The translations under genes and the position numbers were made by a program. The notes under the pieces are model-generated. The model saw only the letters and a program-made list of their open reading frames with translations. It searched no databases and was not told the origin of the DNA. Shown one piece after another: positions 45,685-54,473 of a stretch of 64,000 bases of DNA. Origin of the DNA: CAZHHH01 sp052400685 (lineage in GTDB: Bacteria > Bacteroidota > Bacteroidia > Bacteroidales > Marinilabiliaceae); NCBI GenBank assembly GCA_052400685.1, contig JBQTGJ010000001.1; one strand, written 5' to 3'. Every line of letters starts with the position of its first letter. The stretch's first letter is position 1.

Positions 45685-47472
45685 ATGAATAAGTTAATAT
45701 TATATATTACAAGTGCAATATTAGCCCTTGCCTTGTTTTCATGTAGCGATTATCTTGATAAAGAATACGATATTTCTATGTCGGAAGATCAGGTTTTCTC
45801 TAATGAAGATAATACCCGTGGTTTTTTGGCTAATATTTATACAAATCTCCCGGATGGATTTAGTGGTTATACCAATGGGCAGTTTTTAGGTGCCTCACGT
45901 GACTGTATGACGGACAATGCAGTTTCTTATTGGAATGTACACTATTACCATGGTGTACTTACCGATAGTTATGATGCCACAAATCATCCTCTTATTTTTT
46001 TCTGGGGAGATAATGTTAGTGCTATCAGAAAAACCAATCAGTTTTTAAAAAATGCAAAAGAATCTGTCATTGGTAATGCCGAAAAACAGGGTGACGATAA
46101 TAAATTATATGAGCGGTATATGGCTGAAGCTAAGTTGTTACGAGCAATTTTTCATTTTGAATTAGTCCGATGGTTTGGCGATGCTCCTATTATCGGTGAA
46201 GATGAAGAGGGAATTCCGATTGTTTTTGATCTTAGTAATCCTAGTGCCATGAATATGGAACGCACCGACGCTGCCGATGCATTAAAGTGGATTGCTGATC
46301 AATGTGATTTGGTAAAGGACATATTGCCATTTAGATACGAAAATGAAACAGAGAATTGGGGACGAATGAACGGTGCAGCTGCATATGCATTAAAATCCCG
46401 TGCACTTCTCTATCGTGCATCAGCGTTAAATAACCCGAGCAATGATGCTTCATATTGGCAGGAAGCTGCTCAGGCTGCAAAAGATTTTATTGAGGTTAAT
46501 AATCAACAAAATAATCCTTATAAATTATATAGTACAGGTAATCCTGACAACGATTACTATGAGTGTTTTGTTACGACTCCGACGCTTAATGATGAATTTA
46601 TTCTTTGTCGTTCTACTTGGACAACATATGAAATTGAGCTCTTTTTAGCTCCTTGCGGCTTTAGTGGTTCAATTAATTCTGTCGGTCGTACAAATCCAAC
46701 CCAAAATCTGGTTGACTGTTACGAGACAAAGAATGGTTTGCCTATAGATAAGGATCCAAATTATGATGCGCAGAATCCTTATTCCAATCGTGACCCACGT
46801 CTTGAGCAAACGATTCTTCATCAAGGATCCATATGGGGAGATGAAGAGCAAGAGGAAAATCGTGCCGTAGATGTCTCTTCACCTGATGGAGTCGATTATC
46901 AGGAGCTACATGGTGGTACTCTGACAGGATATTATACTAAAAAATTCTTGAACAATATATCTTTTAAAAATCCGAATACGCCAATTCATGCATGGCCAAT
47001 TTTTAGATATGGAGAACTGCTGTTGAACGCCGCAGAAGCTGTTAATGAAGCAGAGGGCCCTGGCAACGCATATCAGTATATTAACGAACTTCGGGCTCGT
47101 GTTGGTATGCCAAACTATTCAGGTATGACTAAAGACGAATTGCGTGAACGAATTAGAAATGAGCGTCGTATCGAGTTGTGTTTTGAAGACCATCGATTTT
47201 TTGATGAACGCAGATGGATGATTTTTGAGGATCAGACGGTTTCGTCAGAAAAGAATAAACCTCTTTATCAACAATATTATAATTTGTATGGAGTGGTAGT
47301 AACGAACCCTGGTGATCCTGTTTATGAATATGGTCCAGCAGATTCTCACCCAGTCCGTTCTTTTACAACTCCTAAGAATTATTTATTTCCATTACCCGAT
47401 GATGAAGTTAAACGAGCACCTAATTTAGGCCAAAACCCAGGTTGGGAATTGACTGTATCCGCCGAAGAATAA
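45685..47472 (+). CDS. SusD/RagB-family surface lipoprotein (second copy)
   Basis: A 595-residue lipoprotein with lipobox ALFSC (Cys 20) followed by SDYLDKEYD. SusD hallmarks include KLLRAIFHFELVRWFG, the FRYGELLLNAAEAVNEAEG segment, RNERRIELCFEDHRFFDERRW and the end YLFPLPDDEV with NPGW. It pairs with the second SusC and is the last gene of the locus; a strong terminator follows. Confidence 0.93.
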   Translation: MNKLILYITSAILALALFSCSDYLDKEYDISMSEDQVFSNEDNTRGFLANIYTNLPDGFSGYTNGQFLGASRDCMTDNAVSYWNVHYYHGVLTDSYDATNHPLIFFWGDNVSAIRKTNQFLKNAKESVIGNAEKQGDDNKLYERYMAEAKLLRAIFHFELVRWFGDAPIIGEDEEGIPIVFDLSNPSAMNMERTDAADALKWIADQCDLVKDILPFRYENETENWGRMNGAAAYALKSRALLYRASALNNPSNDASYWQEAAQAAKDFIEVNNQQNNPYKLYSTGNPDNDYYECFVTTPTLNDEFILCRSTWTTYEIELFLAPCGFSGSINSVGRTNPTQNLVDCYETKNGLPIDKDPNYDAQNPYSNRDPRLEQTILHQGSIWGDEEQEENRAVDVSSPDGVDYQELHGGTLTGYYTKKFLNNISFKNPNTPIHAWPIFRYGELLLNAAEAVNEAEGPGNAYQYINELRARVGMPNYSGMTKDELRERIRNERRIELCFEDHRFFDERRWMIFEDQTVSSEKNKPLYQQYYNLYGVVVTNPGDPVYEYGPADSHPVRSFTTPKNYLFPLPDDEVKRAPNLGQNPGWELTVSAEE

Positions 47473-47496
47473 ATATAATATTTAGACACATTATAG

Positions 47497-47535
47497 AAAC
47501 GTGAAAGGAGTAGGAATGTCCTTTCACGTTTTTTT
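47497..47535 (+). terminator. Intrinsic terminator ending the SusCD locus
   Basis: AAACGTGAAAGGA (47497-47509) pairs perfectly over 13 bp with TCCTTTCACGTTT, with a nine-base loop and a seven-base T run overlapping the 3' arm. It lies 24 bases after the last susD-like stop codon. Confidence 0.92.
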
Positions 47536-47560
47536 GTAGATGAGTTATTAAACTACTAAA

Positions 47561-47707
47561 ATTGGGCCTGTCCATAAAGTCAGGAGTTTGATTGGAGTTC
47601 AAATTCAAGACTTCCGCAGCTCAAAAGATTTGAGTTTACTCACGTAAATGGATATTTTGAAAACAAGCGTAACGTAGAAGTTGGACTTTAGCGGCAGGCT
47701 CAAAATA
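47561..47707 (-). repeat. Dispersed intergenic repeat, copy C
   Basis: A near-complete copy of about 147 bp. It starts GGGCCTGTCCATAAAGTC and carries AATTCAAGACTTCCGCAG, GAGTTTACTCACGTAAATG and ACAAGCGTAACGTAGAAGTT. The right end (GGCAGGCTCAAAATA) is more diverged. It shares orientation with copy B and lies between the SusCD terminator and the trp leader. Confidence 0.75.
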
Positions 47708-47935
47708 ATGTTTGCTTATAACGGCTGATTTCTTGGTGACGTTCGTCATTGAAATGGTTTTATAAAAAAGTAAGCTTCTGTTTTTAGATTTTCACAGGCG
47801 CTGAAACTCAATTTCTTAATTCAGGCTCCCTGTTTTCTGGATATATTTTATTTTTTAATGTTGTCAATTGCTTATTACACAGTTTGTTGTTGTGTGTGTT
47901 GCAGGGTTGGCATGAAAAATTATATCTCAAAATAG
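47708..47935. other. Intergenic region upstream of the trp leader
   Basis: A/T-rich sequence between repeat copy C and the trp promoter. No gene, hairpin or repeat was recognised. Confidence 0.4.
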
Positions 47936-47966
47936 TTGTTTTTTTAAAAATCACTACTTAAACTTG
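47936..47966 (+). promoter_or_regulatory. Probable trp operon promoter
   Basis: TTG at 47936-47938, a 20-base spacer, then TAAACTTG at 47959-47966 (one mismatch to TAnnTTTG). Transcription would begin about 47973, some 17 bases before the leader-peptide ATG. This short leader fits an attenuation system. Confidence 0.5.
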
Positions 47967-47989
47967 TAAAATAATTACAAACAGAAACA

Positions 47990-48079
47990 ATGACTTCTAT
48001 TATTCGCAATAATAATTGGTGGTGGCGTAGTTCAATCTTCAAATCGGGAGTTGAAACCATGCCTCTTTGTCTATTGTGA
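47990..48079 (+). CDS. trpL: trp operon leader peptide with three consecutive Trp codons
   Basis: A 29-codon ORF reading MTSIIRNNNWWWRSSIFKSG and ending VETMPLCLL. Codons 10-12 (48017-48025) are all TGG, a very unlikely arrangement by chance directly upstream of trpE. When charged tRNA-Trp is scarce the ribosome should stall there. A possible antiterminator pairs 48061-48068 (GCCTCTTT) with 48100-48107 (AAAAAGGC). A ribosome at the stop codon would cover the first of these and let the terminator at 48101-48135 form, while a stalled ribosome would leave it free. This is the classical attenuation geometry; pairing is by eye. Confidence 0.88.
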   Translation: MTSIIRNNNWWWRSSIFKSGVETMPLCLL

Positions 48080-48100
48080 AGCAAAAGATATTTAAAAAGA

Positions 48101-48135
48101 AAAAGGCTTGTCGGAAACCCCGACAAGCCTTTTTT
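48101..48135 (+). terminator. trp attenuator (intrinsic terminator)
   Basis: AAAAGGCTTGTCGG (48101-48114) pairs with CCGACAAGCCTTTT (48120-48133) around a five-base loop, and six Ts follow the GC-rich part. It lies 22 bases after the leader-peptide stop and 47 bases before the trpE start codon. Confidence 0.92.
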
Positions 48136-48181
48136 GGTTTTATATCACTCGTTAAAAATTAATGTATTAAACATATCACCC

Positions 48182-49597
48182 ATGAAACAATATCCCATTA
48201 AAGTTAGTTGTAAGCGTATTCCGGCACATTTAGGAGATGTGGTAACACCTGTGAGTATTTATCTTACATTACGCGATTTGTATCCCAATACCATTTTACT
48301 TGAAAGTTCCGATTACCATGGTAACTCCAACTCGATGTCGTTTATCTGTTTCGATCCGTTGGCCGATTTTGTGGTTGAGAATGAATTGGTGAAATGCCGG
48401 TTTCCGGATGGTAAAGAAGAAAAGACTTCCTTGCCGGCTACTGTTCCGCTGACGGAACTTATGCAGTCGTTTATCAATCGTTTGGAGGTGGAGAAGACGG
48501 CTTGCCCTGTTTCGGCTTCCGGACTGTTTGGGTATACATCTTACGACGCTGTTCGTTATTTCGAATCGGTTAAGCTTAATATAAATGCCAATGCGCCGCA
48601 TGCCATTCCTGATATGCGTTATCATTTGTACCGCTCGGTTATTGCGTTTAATCATTTTACTAATCAGTTGTTCTTTATTGAGCATTTGTACGCTAACGAC
48701 ATCAGTCATATGGAGAAGTTGCTGAATGTATTACGCAATCGAACGGTGCCTGCTTTTAGCTTTCACCCTGAAGGCAGCGAAAAATCCTCAATGACCGATG
48801 ATGATTATCGTCAGATGGTTCTGAAAGGAAAAGAACATTGTTTTAGGGGCGATGTGTTCCAGGTTGTGTTATCACGTCAGTTTACCCAATCCTTTAAAGG
48901 GGATGAATTTAATGTTTACAGAGCTTTACGACACATTAATCCGTCACCTTATCTTTTCTTTTTTGATTATGGTAACTACCGTTTGTTTGGTTCTTCGCCC
49001 GAAAGTCAGTTAATTGTTGATAATGGTATTGCGTCCATAAATCCCATTGCCGGTACTTTTAAACGCACCGGAGACGATATGAAAGATTTAAAACTGGCGG
49101 AGGATCTTGCGAAAGATGAAAAGGAAAATGCTGAACATGTGATGTTGGTTGATTTGGCCCGTAACGATTTGGCCCGTAATTGTACGCAGGTTAAAGTAAA
49201 AACCTTTAAAGAGATACAATACTACAGTCACGTGTTGCATTTGGTTTCGGAAGTCAATGGTATTCTAAAGAGTCATTCAACAACCCCGCGTGTGATGGGC
49301 GATACTTTTCCTGCCGGAACGCTTTCTGGCGCTCCTAAGTTTAAAGCAATGGAGCTCATTAATAAATATGAGCCGCATCAACGTGGTTTTTATGGCGGTT
49401 GTATTGGTATGATGGGGCTCGATGGAAGTTTTAATCAGGCTATCGCCATTCGTTCTTTTTTAAGTAAAGACAACACTTTGTTTTATCAGGCAGGGGCAGG
49501 TATTGTTGCTCAATCAACCGATGTGAATGAATTAAACGAAGTCAACAATAAATTAGGGGCTCTCAAAAAAGCCATTGATATGGCGAAGGAGTTTTAA
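48182..49597 (+). CDS. trpE: Anthranilate synthase component I
   Basis: A 471-residue chorismate-utilising enzyme making anthranilate from chorismate and ammonia, the first step of tryptophan synthesis. The N-terminal LLESSDYHG segment matches the tryptophan feedback site. The catalytic half includes SPYLFFFDYG, FGSSPESQL, NPIAGTFKRTG, EHVMLVDLARND and GTLSGAPKFKAM. The ATG at 48182 (MKQYPIKVSC) is chosen, because an earlier in-frame ATG at 48134 would place translation directly after the attenuator without family similarity. It is first in the trpEGDCFBA operon. Confidence 0.96.
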   Translation: MKQYPIKVSCKRIPAHLGDVVTPVSIYLTLRDLYPNTILLESSDYHGNSNSMSFICFDPLADFVVENELVKCRFPDGKEEKTSLPATVPLTELMQSFINRLEVEKTACPVSASGLFGYTSYDAVRYFESVKLNINANAPHAIPDMRYHLYRSVIAFNHFTNQLFFIEHLYANDISHMEKLLNVLRNRTVPAFSFHPEGSEKSSMTDDDYRQMVLKGKEHCFRGDVFQVVLSRQFTQSFKGDEFNVYRALRHINPSPYLFFFDYGNYRLFGSSPESQLIVDNGIASINPIAGTFKRTGDDMKDLKLAEDLAKDEKENAEHVMLVDLARNDLARNCTQVKVKTFKEIQYYSHVLHLVSEVNGILKSHSTTPRVMGDTFPAGTLSGAPKFKAMELINKYEPHQRGFYGGCIGMMGLDGSFNQAIAIRSFLSKDNTLFYQAGAGIVAQSTDVNELNEVNNKLGALKKAIDMAKEF

Positions 49598-49700
49598 TAT
49601 TTTATGGCTCATTTTTATACTTGAAAATCATGAATCGACCATGATAATTGATTCTTTTCATGGAGTTTCATATGGCAATTGAAAAACAAATTATAATGAT
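49598..49700 (+). promoter_or_regulatory. Repeated trp spacer element 1 (before trpG)
   Basis: The core (about 49630-49700) contains TGAATCGACCATGATAATTG, ATTCTTTTCATGG and ATATGGCAATTGAAAA, then TTATAAT before the ATG. The same words in the same order occur before trpD and trpA. CCATGA can pair with TCATGG here. Confidence 0.65.
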
Positions 49701-50270
49701 ATGAAAATATTAGTTTTAGATAATTACGACTCTTTTACCTATAATTTGGTTCATTATCTGGAGGAGTTAACCGATGGGGAAGTTGATGTGTTTCGTAACG
49801 ACCAGATCACCATTGAGGAAGCGGCTGCTTATGATAAAATAGTATTGTCGCCCGGCCCCGGGATACCTGATGAAGCAGGTATTTTAAAGCCTTTGATTAA
49901 GGCACTGGCACCAACCCACAGCATTTTGGGCGTTTGTCTGGGCTGTCAGGCTATTGCCGAGGTGTTTGGCGGATCTATTTATAATCTGGCCAAGGTGTAC
50001 CATGGCGTAGCTACCCCTGTAAAGGTCTGCGACTCAAAGGAAAAATTGTTTAAAAATATTCCTGAAACATTTCAGGCCGGGCGTTATCACTCATGGGTGG
50101 TGAAGGCCGATGACCTGCCTGAAGTGCTCGGTGTTACAGCCAAAGATGAACATGGTCAGATAATGGGCATCAGGCATAAACAAATGGATGTACGAGGCGT
50201 TCAGTTTCATCCCGAAAGTGTCCTTACCGATCATGGAAAGGCGATGATTAAGAATTGGTTGGATGATTAA
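49701..50270 (+). CDS. trpG: Anthranilate synthase component II (glutamine amidotransferase)
   Basis: A 189-residue class I amidotransferase that supplies ammonia from glutamine to TrpE. It opens MKILVLDNYDSFTYNLVHYL. The catalytic Cys is in LGVCLGCQAI (about 79) and the His-Glu pair is in VQFHPESVL (about 171-173). The oxyanion segment is LSPGPGIPDEAG. It is separate from trpD and not fused, and lies 103 bases after trpE. Confidence 0.96.
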   Translation: MKILVLDNYDSFTYNLVHYLEELTDGEVDVFRNDQITIEEAAAYDKIVLSPGPGIPDEAGILKPLIKALAPTHSILGVCLGCQAIAEVFGGSIYNLAKVYHGVATPVKVCDSKEKLFKNIPETFQAGRYHSWVVKADDLPEVLGVTAKDEHGQIMGIRHKQMDVRGVQFHPESVLTDHGKAMIKNWLDD

Positions 50271-50395
50271 TAGGTCGCCGAAAGTAGTTCATTTAGTATC
50301 TAATATAGTTGAAACGACCATAATGCATATTCTTTTTCATTAAAGAGAATGAGTGTTTATATGGCAATTAAAAACGCATTATAATCATATTAATC
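50271..50395 (+). promoter_or_regulatory. Repeated trp spacer element 2 (before trpD)
   Basis: The core (about 50309-50395) contains TTGAAACGACCATAATGCAT, TTCTTTTTCATT and TATATGGCAATTAAAA, then ATTATAAT before the ATG. CCATAA pairs with TTATATGG, and ATTCTTT pairs with AAAGAGAAT, giving a two-part hairpin between 50318 and 50364. Confidence 0.65.
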
Positions 50396-51388
50396 ATGTT
50401 TAAGTCTGTATTGAAGAAATTATTTGAATATCAAACGCTCAATCATGAGGAGGCGCGCGAAATATTAATCAATATCACTAAAGAAGCTTACAATAAATCG
50501 GAAGTAGTGGCTTTTTTATCGGTGTTTATGATGCGACCGGTTACGGTGCAGGAATTGTCAGGATTTAGAGATGCCCTGTTGGAACTGCGTAATCCTGTTG
50601 ATTTAAGTGGTTTTGATGCCATTGATATGTGTGGCACAGGTGGTGATGGGAAGAATACGTTTAATATTTCTACCCTGAGCTCGTTTGTGGTGGCGGGTGC
50701 TGGTTATAAGGTGGCCAAGCATGGTAATTATGGCGTTAGTTCCGGGTGCGGCTCTTCCAATGTGATGGAGTCAATGGGGTTTAAATTTACAACCGATAAT
50801 GATTTGTTGCGCCGTCAGTTAGATCAATGTGGTATTTGTTTTTTACATGCCCCCTTGTTTAATCCGGCTATGAAAGTCATTGCGCCCATTCGTCGCGAAT
50901 TGGGCGTCAAGACGTTTTTTAATATGTTAGGGCCGCTGATTAACCCGGCAAATCCGGCCAATCAGTTGGTTGGTGTTTATGATTTGGAATTGGCAAGATT
51001 GTACAATTATATTCTTCAGGAAAGCGGTAAAAAATTTACCATTCTTCATAGCATTGATGGTTACGATGAGGTGTCGCTGACAGGGGCTTTTAAAATGATC
51101 AGACACAATGGCGAAGGGCTAATGACGCCTCCTGACCTTGGCTTGGAACAGGTAACTCCAGAGCAGATTGCAGGTGGTCATACTGTTGAGGAAGCTGCCA
51201 AAGTCTTTTTGGATGTGTTGGAAGGTAATGGAACGAAGGCTCAGAATAGTGTTGTATTTGCCAATGCTGCCCTGGGAATTCAGTGTATCTCCGGAAAGTC
51301 CCTATCCGAAAGTGTGGAGATGGCCAAAACATCTTTGTTATCGGGTAAAGCACTAAAGGTGTGTAAATCCCTGTTGGAGATGCAGTAA
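50396..51388 (+). CDS. trpD: Anthranilate phosphoribosyltransferase
   Basis: A 330-residue enzyme joining anthranilate to PRPP. The PRPP loop is DMCGTGGDGKNTFNIST (about 78-94), followed by KHGNYGVSSGCGSSNVME, FLHAPLFNPAMK and RRELGVKTFFNMLGPLINP. The length and fold are typical. It lies 125 bases after trpG and 55 bases before trpC. Confidence 0.96.
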   Translation: MFKSVLKKLFEYQTLNHEEAREILINITKEAYNKSEVVAFLSVFMMRPVTVQELSGFRDALLELRNPVDLSGFDAIDMCGTGGDGKNTFNISTLSSFVVAGAGYKVAKHGNYGVSSGCGSSNVMESMGFKFTTDNDLLRRQLDQCGICFLHAPLFNPAMKVIAPIRRELGVKTFFNMLGPLINPANPANQLVGVYDLELARLYNYILQESGKKFTILHSIDGYDEVSLTGAFKMIRHNGEGLMTPPDLGLEQVTPEQIAGGHTVEEAAKVFLDVLEGNGTKAQNSVVFANAALGIQCISGKSLSESVEMAKTSLLSGKALKVCKSLLEMQ

Positions 51389-51443
51389 ATCAAATATCAA
51401 GTTTTTTAATAGTGACTCATCTTTTAGTATTACTTTTTGTTTT

Positions 51444-52235
51444 ATGAATATTCTCGATACCATAGTAGCCAGAAAAAAGGAAGAGGTGGCCATTGCCAGG
51501 AAGCAACTGAGTTTGGCCGAGCTGAAAGATTCTCCCTATTTTTATCTAAGGGTGCCTTCGTTTAAAGAGAACATCCTTACTTTGGGTTCAACCGGCATCA
51601 TTGCTGAATTTAAGCGGAAATCGCCTTCCAGGGGTGATATTCATGCCGGCGCTCGTGTTGATTTAATTGTGCCGGGTTATGAGAAAGCTGGCGTTGCCGG
51701 GGTTTCCATTCTTACCGATCGCGATTTCTTTGGTGGTAACATGGCTGATTTATCTCTGGGGCGGGAAGTTTGCGATCTTCCCATTATACGCAAAGAGTTT
51801 ATTATTGACCCTTACCAGGTGTATGAGGCTAAATCGATTGGCGCGAGTGCCATTCTTCTGATTGGTGCAATATTGGATGAAAATCGTACGTTGGAGCTGG
51901 CACAACTGGCCAATGAGCTGGGGATGGAAGTGTTGTTCGAAATTCATGATGAAGACGAGATGAACCAGCTTAACAGATACGTGCAGTTGGTGGGGATCAA
52001 TAATCGGAATCTGAAAACTTTTGAGGTTGACCTTAAAAAGTCGGCACAAATGGCCTCATTGCTCCCCTCGGGTATGGTGCCTGTTGCTGAGAGTGGAATT
52101 GGTTCGCCCGATGATTACTTGTCATTGAAAAAAGCAGGATTTAAAGGTTTTCTCATGGGCGAATATTTTATGAAAAATGAAGACCCCGCTGCTGCGTGTC
52201 TTGATTTTTGCAATAACATCCGATCTAAAATATAA
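51444..52235 (+). CDS. trpC: Indole-3-glycerol phosphate synthase
   Basis: A 263-residue TIM barrel closing the indole ring. It begins ILDTIVARKKEEVA. The catalytic Lys lies in IIAEFKRKSPSRGDI and the second Lys in LPIIRKEFIIDPYQVYEA. The Glu in EVLFEIHDEDE, the INNRNLKTFEVD segment and the phosphate site AESGIGSPDD are present. It is followed by trpF after only 4 bases, so the two are translationally coupled but not fused. Confidence 0.96.
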   Translation: MNILDTIVARKKEEVAIARKQLSLAELKDSPYFYLRVPSFKENILTLGSTGIIAEFKRKSPSRGDIHAGARVDLIVPGYEKAGVAGVSILTDRDFFGGNMADLSLGREVCDLPIIRKEFIIDPYQVYEAKSIGASAILLIGAILDENRTLELAQLANELGMEVLFEIHDEDEMNQLNRYVQLVGINNRNLKTFEVDLKKSAQMASLLPSGMVPVAESGIGSPDDYLSLKKAGFKGFLMGEYFMKNEDPAAACLDFCNNIRSKI

Positions 52236-52239
52236 ATAT

Positions 52240-52863
52240 ATGCTGATAAAAGTTTGTGGCATGCGGCATGCCGGCAATATCGCGCAGTTATCTTTGCTTC
52301 GTCCCGATTATATGGGTTTTATTTTCTTTGGGAAATCGCCTCGTTATGCCGGTGAGATGCTAAAAGCCGATGTGTTGTCAGCCATTCCTGCTAATATAAT
52401 TAAAACGGGCGTTTTTGTAAATGCCTCTTTTGAATTGGTACTGGAAACAGTGACGCGATTTGGCCTTGATGCCGTTCAACTTCATGGTGATGAGTCTCCC
52501 GATATGTGTGGCCGTATGAAAGCGACAGGGGTGAAGGTGTTTAAGGCTTTTCATCCAAAAAGTCGCGACGATTTTGATGGGACGCAGGTTTACGAGGCGG
52601 TGTGCGACTATTTTTTGTTTGACACCCCATCGGTGACGCACGGCGGATCCGGTCGTAAGTTCGACTGGTCACTGCTTGATGAGTATACAGGTTCTGTACC
52701 GTTTTTTTTGAGTGGAGGCATTGATGTCGAAGATCTCGATGAAATAAGTGCACTTTCTCATCCTCAGTTGGCTGGCTTGGATCTCAACAGCCGTTTTGAG
52801 ATAGTGCCGGCACTTAAAAATATCCCTGCTTTGAGATCTTTTTTGGCGGCTGTTAAATCTTAA
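52240..52863 (+). CDS. trpF: Phosphoribosylanthranilate isomerase
   Basis: A 207-residue TIM barrel catalysing the Amadori rearrangement before TrpC. It opens MLIKVCGMRHAGNI with the catalytic Cys, followed by YMGFIFFGKSPRYAG, DAVQLHGDESPD, the catalytic Asp in FLFDTPS, and the phosphate-binding FFLSGGID and GLDLNSRFE. The ATG at 52240 is chosen; an earlier in-frame start would overlap trpC. Confidence 0.95.
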   Translation: MLIKVCGMRHAGNIAQLSLLRPDYMGFIFFGKSPRYAGEMLKADVLSAIPANIIKTGVFVNASFELVLETVTRFGLDAVQLHGDESPDMCGRMKATGVKVFKAFHPKSRDDFDGTQVYEAVCDYFLFDTPSVTHGGSGRKFDWSLLDEYTGSVPFFLSGGIDVEDLDEISALSHPQLAGLDLNSRFEIVPALKNIPALRSFLAAVKS

Positions 52864-53072
52864 AATGAAACGAATGTATTTGTCACATCCGGACGGTAGT
52901 TTTGTATACGTTAAATAGTAAAGGGTATTAAATTTTGAAATATAAATGGCTGATGTTTCATTGTTGATTGGCTATTTGTGGAGTAGTTGAAAAATTTGTT
53001 CTGTTAATTGAAATAATACCTGTGCGGTAAATAAATGCACAATTCGTTTTCCAGCAATAAAATATAAACATT

Positions 53073-54263
53073 ATGCATAAAACTGTTTTTCAGCCCAACG
53101 AGAAGGGCTTTTATGGGGATTTTGGCGGTGCTTTTATTCCCGAAATGTTAATCCCTAATATTGAAGAATTAAAGGCGTGTTATCTTAGTATATTGGCATC
53201 TGAGTCTTTTCAAAAAAAGTACCAACAACTTTTAGCTGACTATGCCGGTCGGCCGTCACCGCTGTTTAAGGCTGAGCGGTTGTCTTCAAAATATGGCGCT
53301 AATATATGGCTTAAGCGAGAGGATCTGAATCATACGGGATCGCATAAGATCAATAACACCATTGGCCAGATTTTGGTAGCCCGGGAGATGGGTCGTGAGC
53401 GTATCATTGCCGAAACTGGTGCCGGACAGCACGGCGTGGCTACAGCAACGGTATGTGCCTTGATGGGTCTTAAATGTGTGGTTTATATGGGCGAGGTTGA
53501 TATGGAACGTCAGGCGCCTAATGTGGCCAGAATGCGTATGTTGGGCGCCGAAGTGTTGCCCGCAACATCGGGGAATGGCACGCTTAAGGATGCGACCAAT
53601 GAGGCGTTGCGTGACTGGATTGCCAACCCTACCGATACGTATTATCTGATTGGATCGGTGGTAGGCCCGCATCCTTATCCCGATATGGTGGCGCGTTTGC
53701 AGGCTGTTATTAGTTCTGAGATAAAAATTCAGTTGAAAGAGAAAGCCGGAACCAATCTGCCCGATTATGTGCTGGCGTGTGTGGGCGGTGGATCAAATGC
53801 CGCCGGTAGTTTTTATCATTTTATTAACGATGAGTCGGTTCAGTTGATTGGCGCTGAAGCTGCCGGGTTAGGCGTCGACAGTGGTGAGACGGCTGCTTCT
53901 ATGGCTTGTGGAGACGAAGGGGTTATTCATGGCAGTAAAACGTACCTGATGCAAAGTGACGACGGACAGATTATTGAACCATATTCTATTTCCGCCGGAT
54001 TGGATTATCCCGGGGTAGGCCCTTTACATGCCTCTCTTAAGCAGAGCGGTCGTGCCAGTTATCTGCCTGTTACCGACCGTGAAGCGTTGGACGCAGCTAT
54101 GGAAGTAACCCGTTTGGAAGGGATCATTCCGGCACTCGAGTCGGCTCATGCATTGGCTCTCTTGCCTCGTCTTAAATTTAATGCTTCTGACAATGTGGTT
54201 GTAACTATTTCGGGGCGTGGCGATAAAGATATGGATACGTATATGAAACAGTTTAAACTGTGA
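53073..54263 (+). CDS. trpB: Tryptophan synthase beta subunit
   Basis: A 396-residue PLP enzyme condensing indole with serine. The PLP lysine is in REDLNHTGSHKINNT, and the conserved glycine-rich phosphate loop CVGGGSNAAGSFYHF and the ETGAGQHGVATATVCA segment are present. The length matches the TrpB1 type that partners TrpA. A 209-base spacer precedes it; its first bases (ATGAAACGAATG) weakly resemble the start of the repeated trp element, and its end (CAATAAAATATAAAC) resembles the end of the one before trpA. Confidence 0.97.
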   Translation: MHKTVFQPNEKGFYGDFGGAFIPEMLIPNIEELKACYLSILASESFQKKYQQLLADYAGRPSPLFKAERLSSKYGANIWLKREDLNHTGSHKINNTIGQILVAREMGRERIIAETGAGQHGVATATVCALMGLKCVVYMGEVDMERQAPNVARMRMLGAEVLPATSGNGTLKDATNEALRDWIANPTDTYYLIGSVVGPHPYPDMVARLQAVISSEIKIQLKEKAGTNLPDYVLACVGGGSNAAGSFYHFINDESVQLIGAEAAGLGVDSGETAASMACGDEGVIHGSKTYLMQSDDGQIIEPYSISAGLDYPGVGPLHASLKQSGRASYLPVTDREALDAAMEVTRLEGIIPALESAHALALLPRLKFNASDNVVVTISGRGDKDMDTYMKQFKL

Positions 54264-54473
54264 CTGAGTCGTTGCTTCTGATAGGATGGAAAAGGTTTGG
54301 CTCTAAGGCTTAATTTTGTTTCTAGCCTTGCACAAGGAGTTTGGGCTACGGTATGGGTAGAAGTTTAACAACTAAAGAATTTAACTTGATGAAACGACCA
54401 TGATAATAATATTTTCACACAGTGGAATGATTATTTTTATGGGAGTTGTATCTGGCAACTAAAATATAAACTG
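54264..54473 (+). promoter_or_regulatory. Repeated trp spacer element 3 (before trpA)
   Basis: The core (about 54390-54473) contains TGAAACGACCATGATAATAA, TTTTCACACAGTGGAATGAT, TTTTTATGGGAGTTG and TGGCAACTAAAATATAAA. CCAT plus ATAAT can pair with ATTAT plus ATGG across 54398-54442. The first 120 bases of this spacer show no recognised element. Confidence 0.65.
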
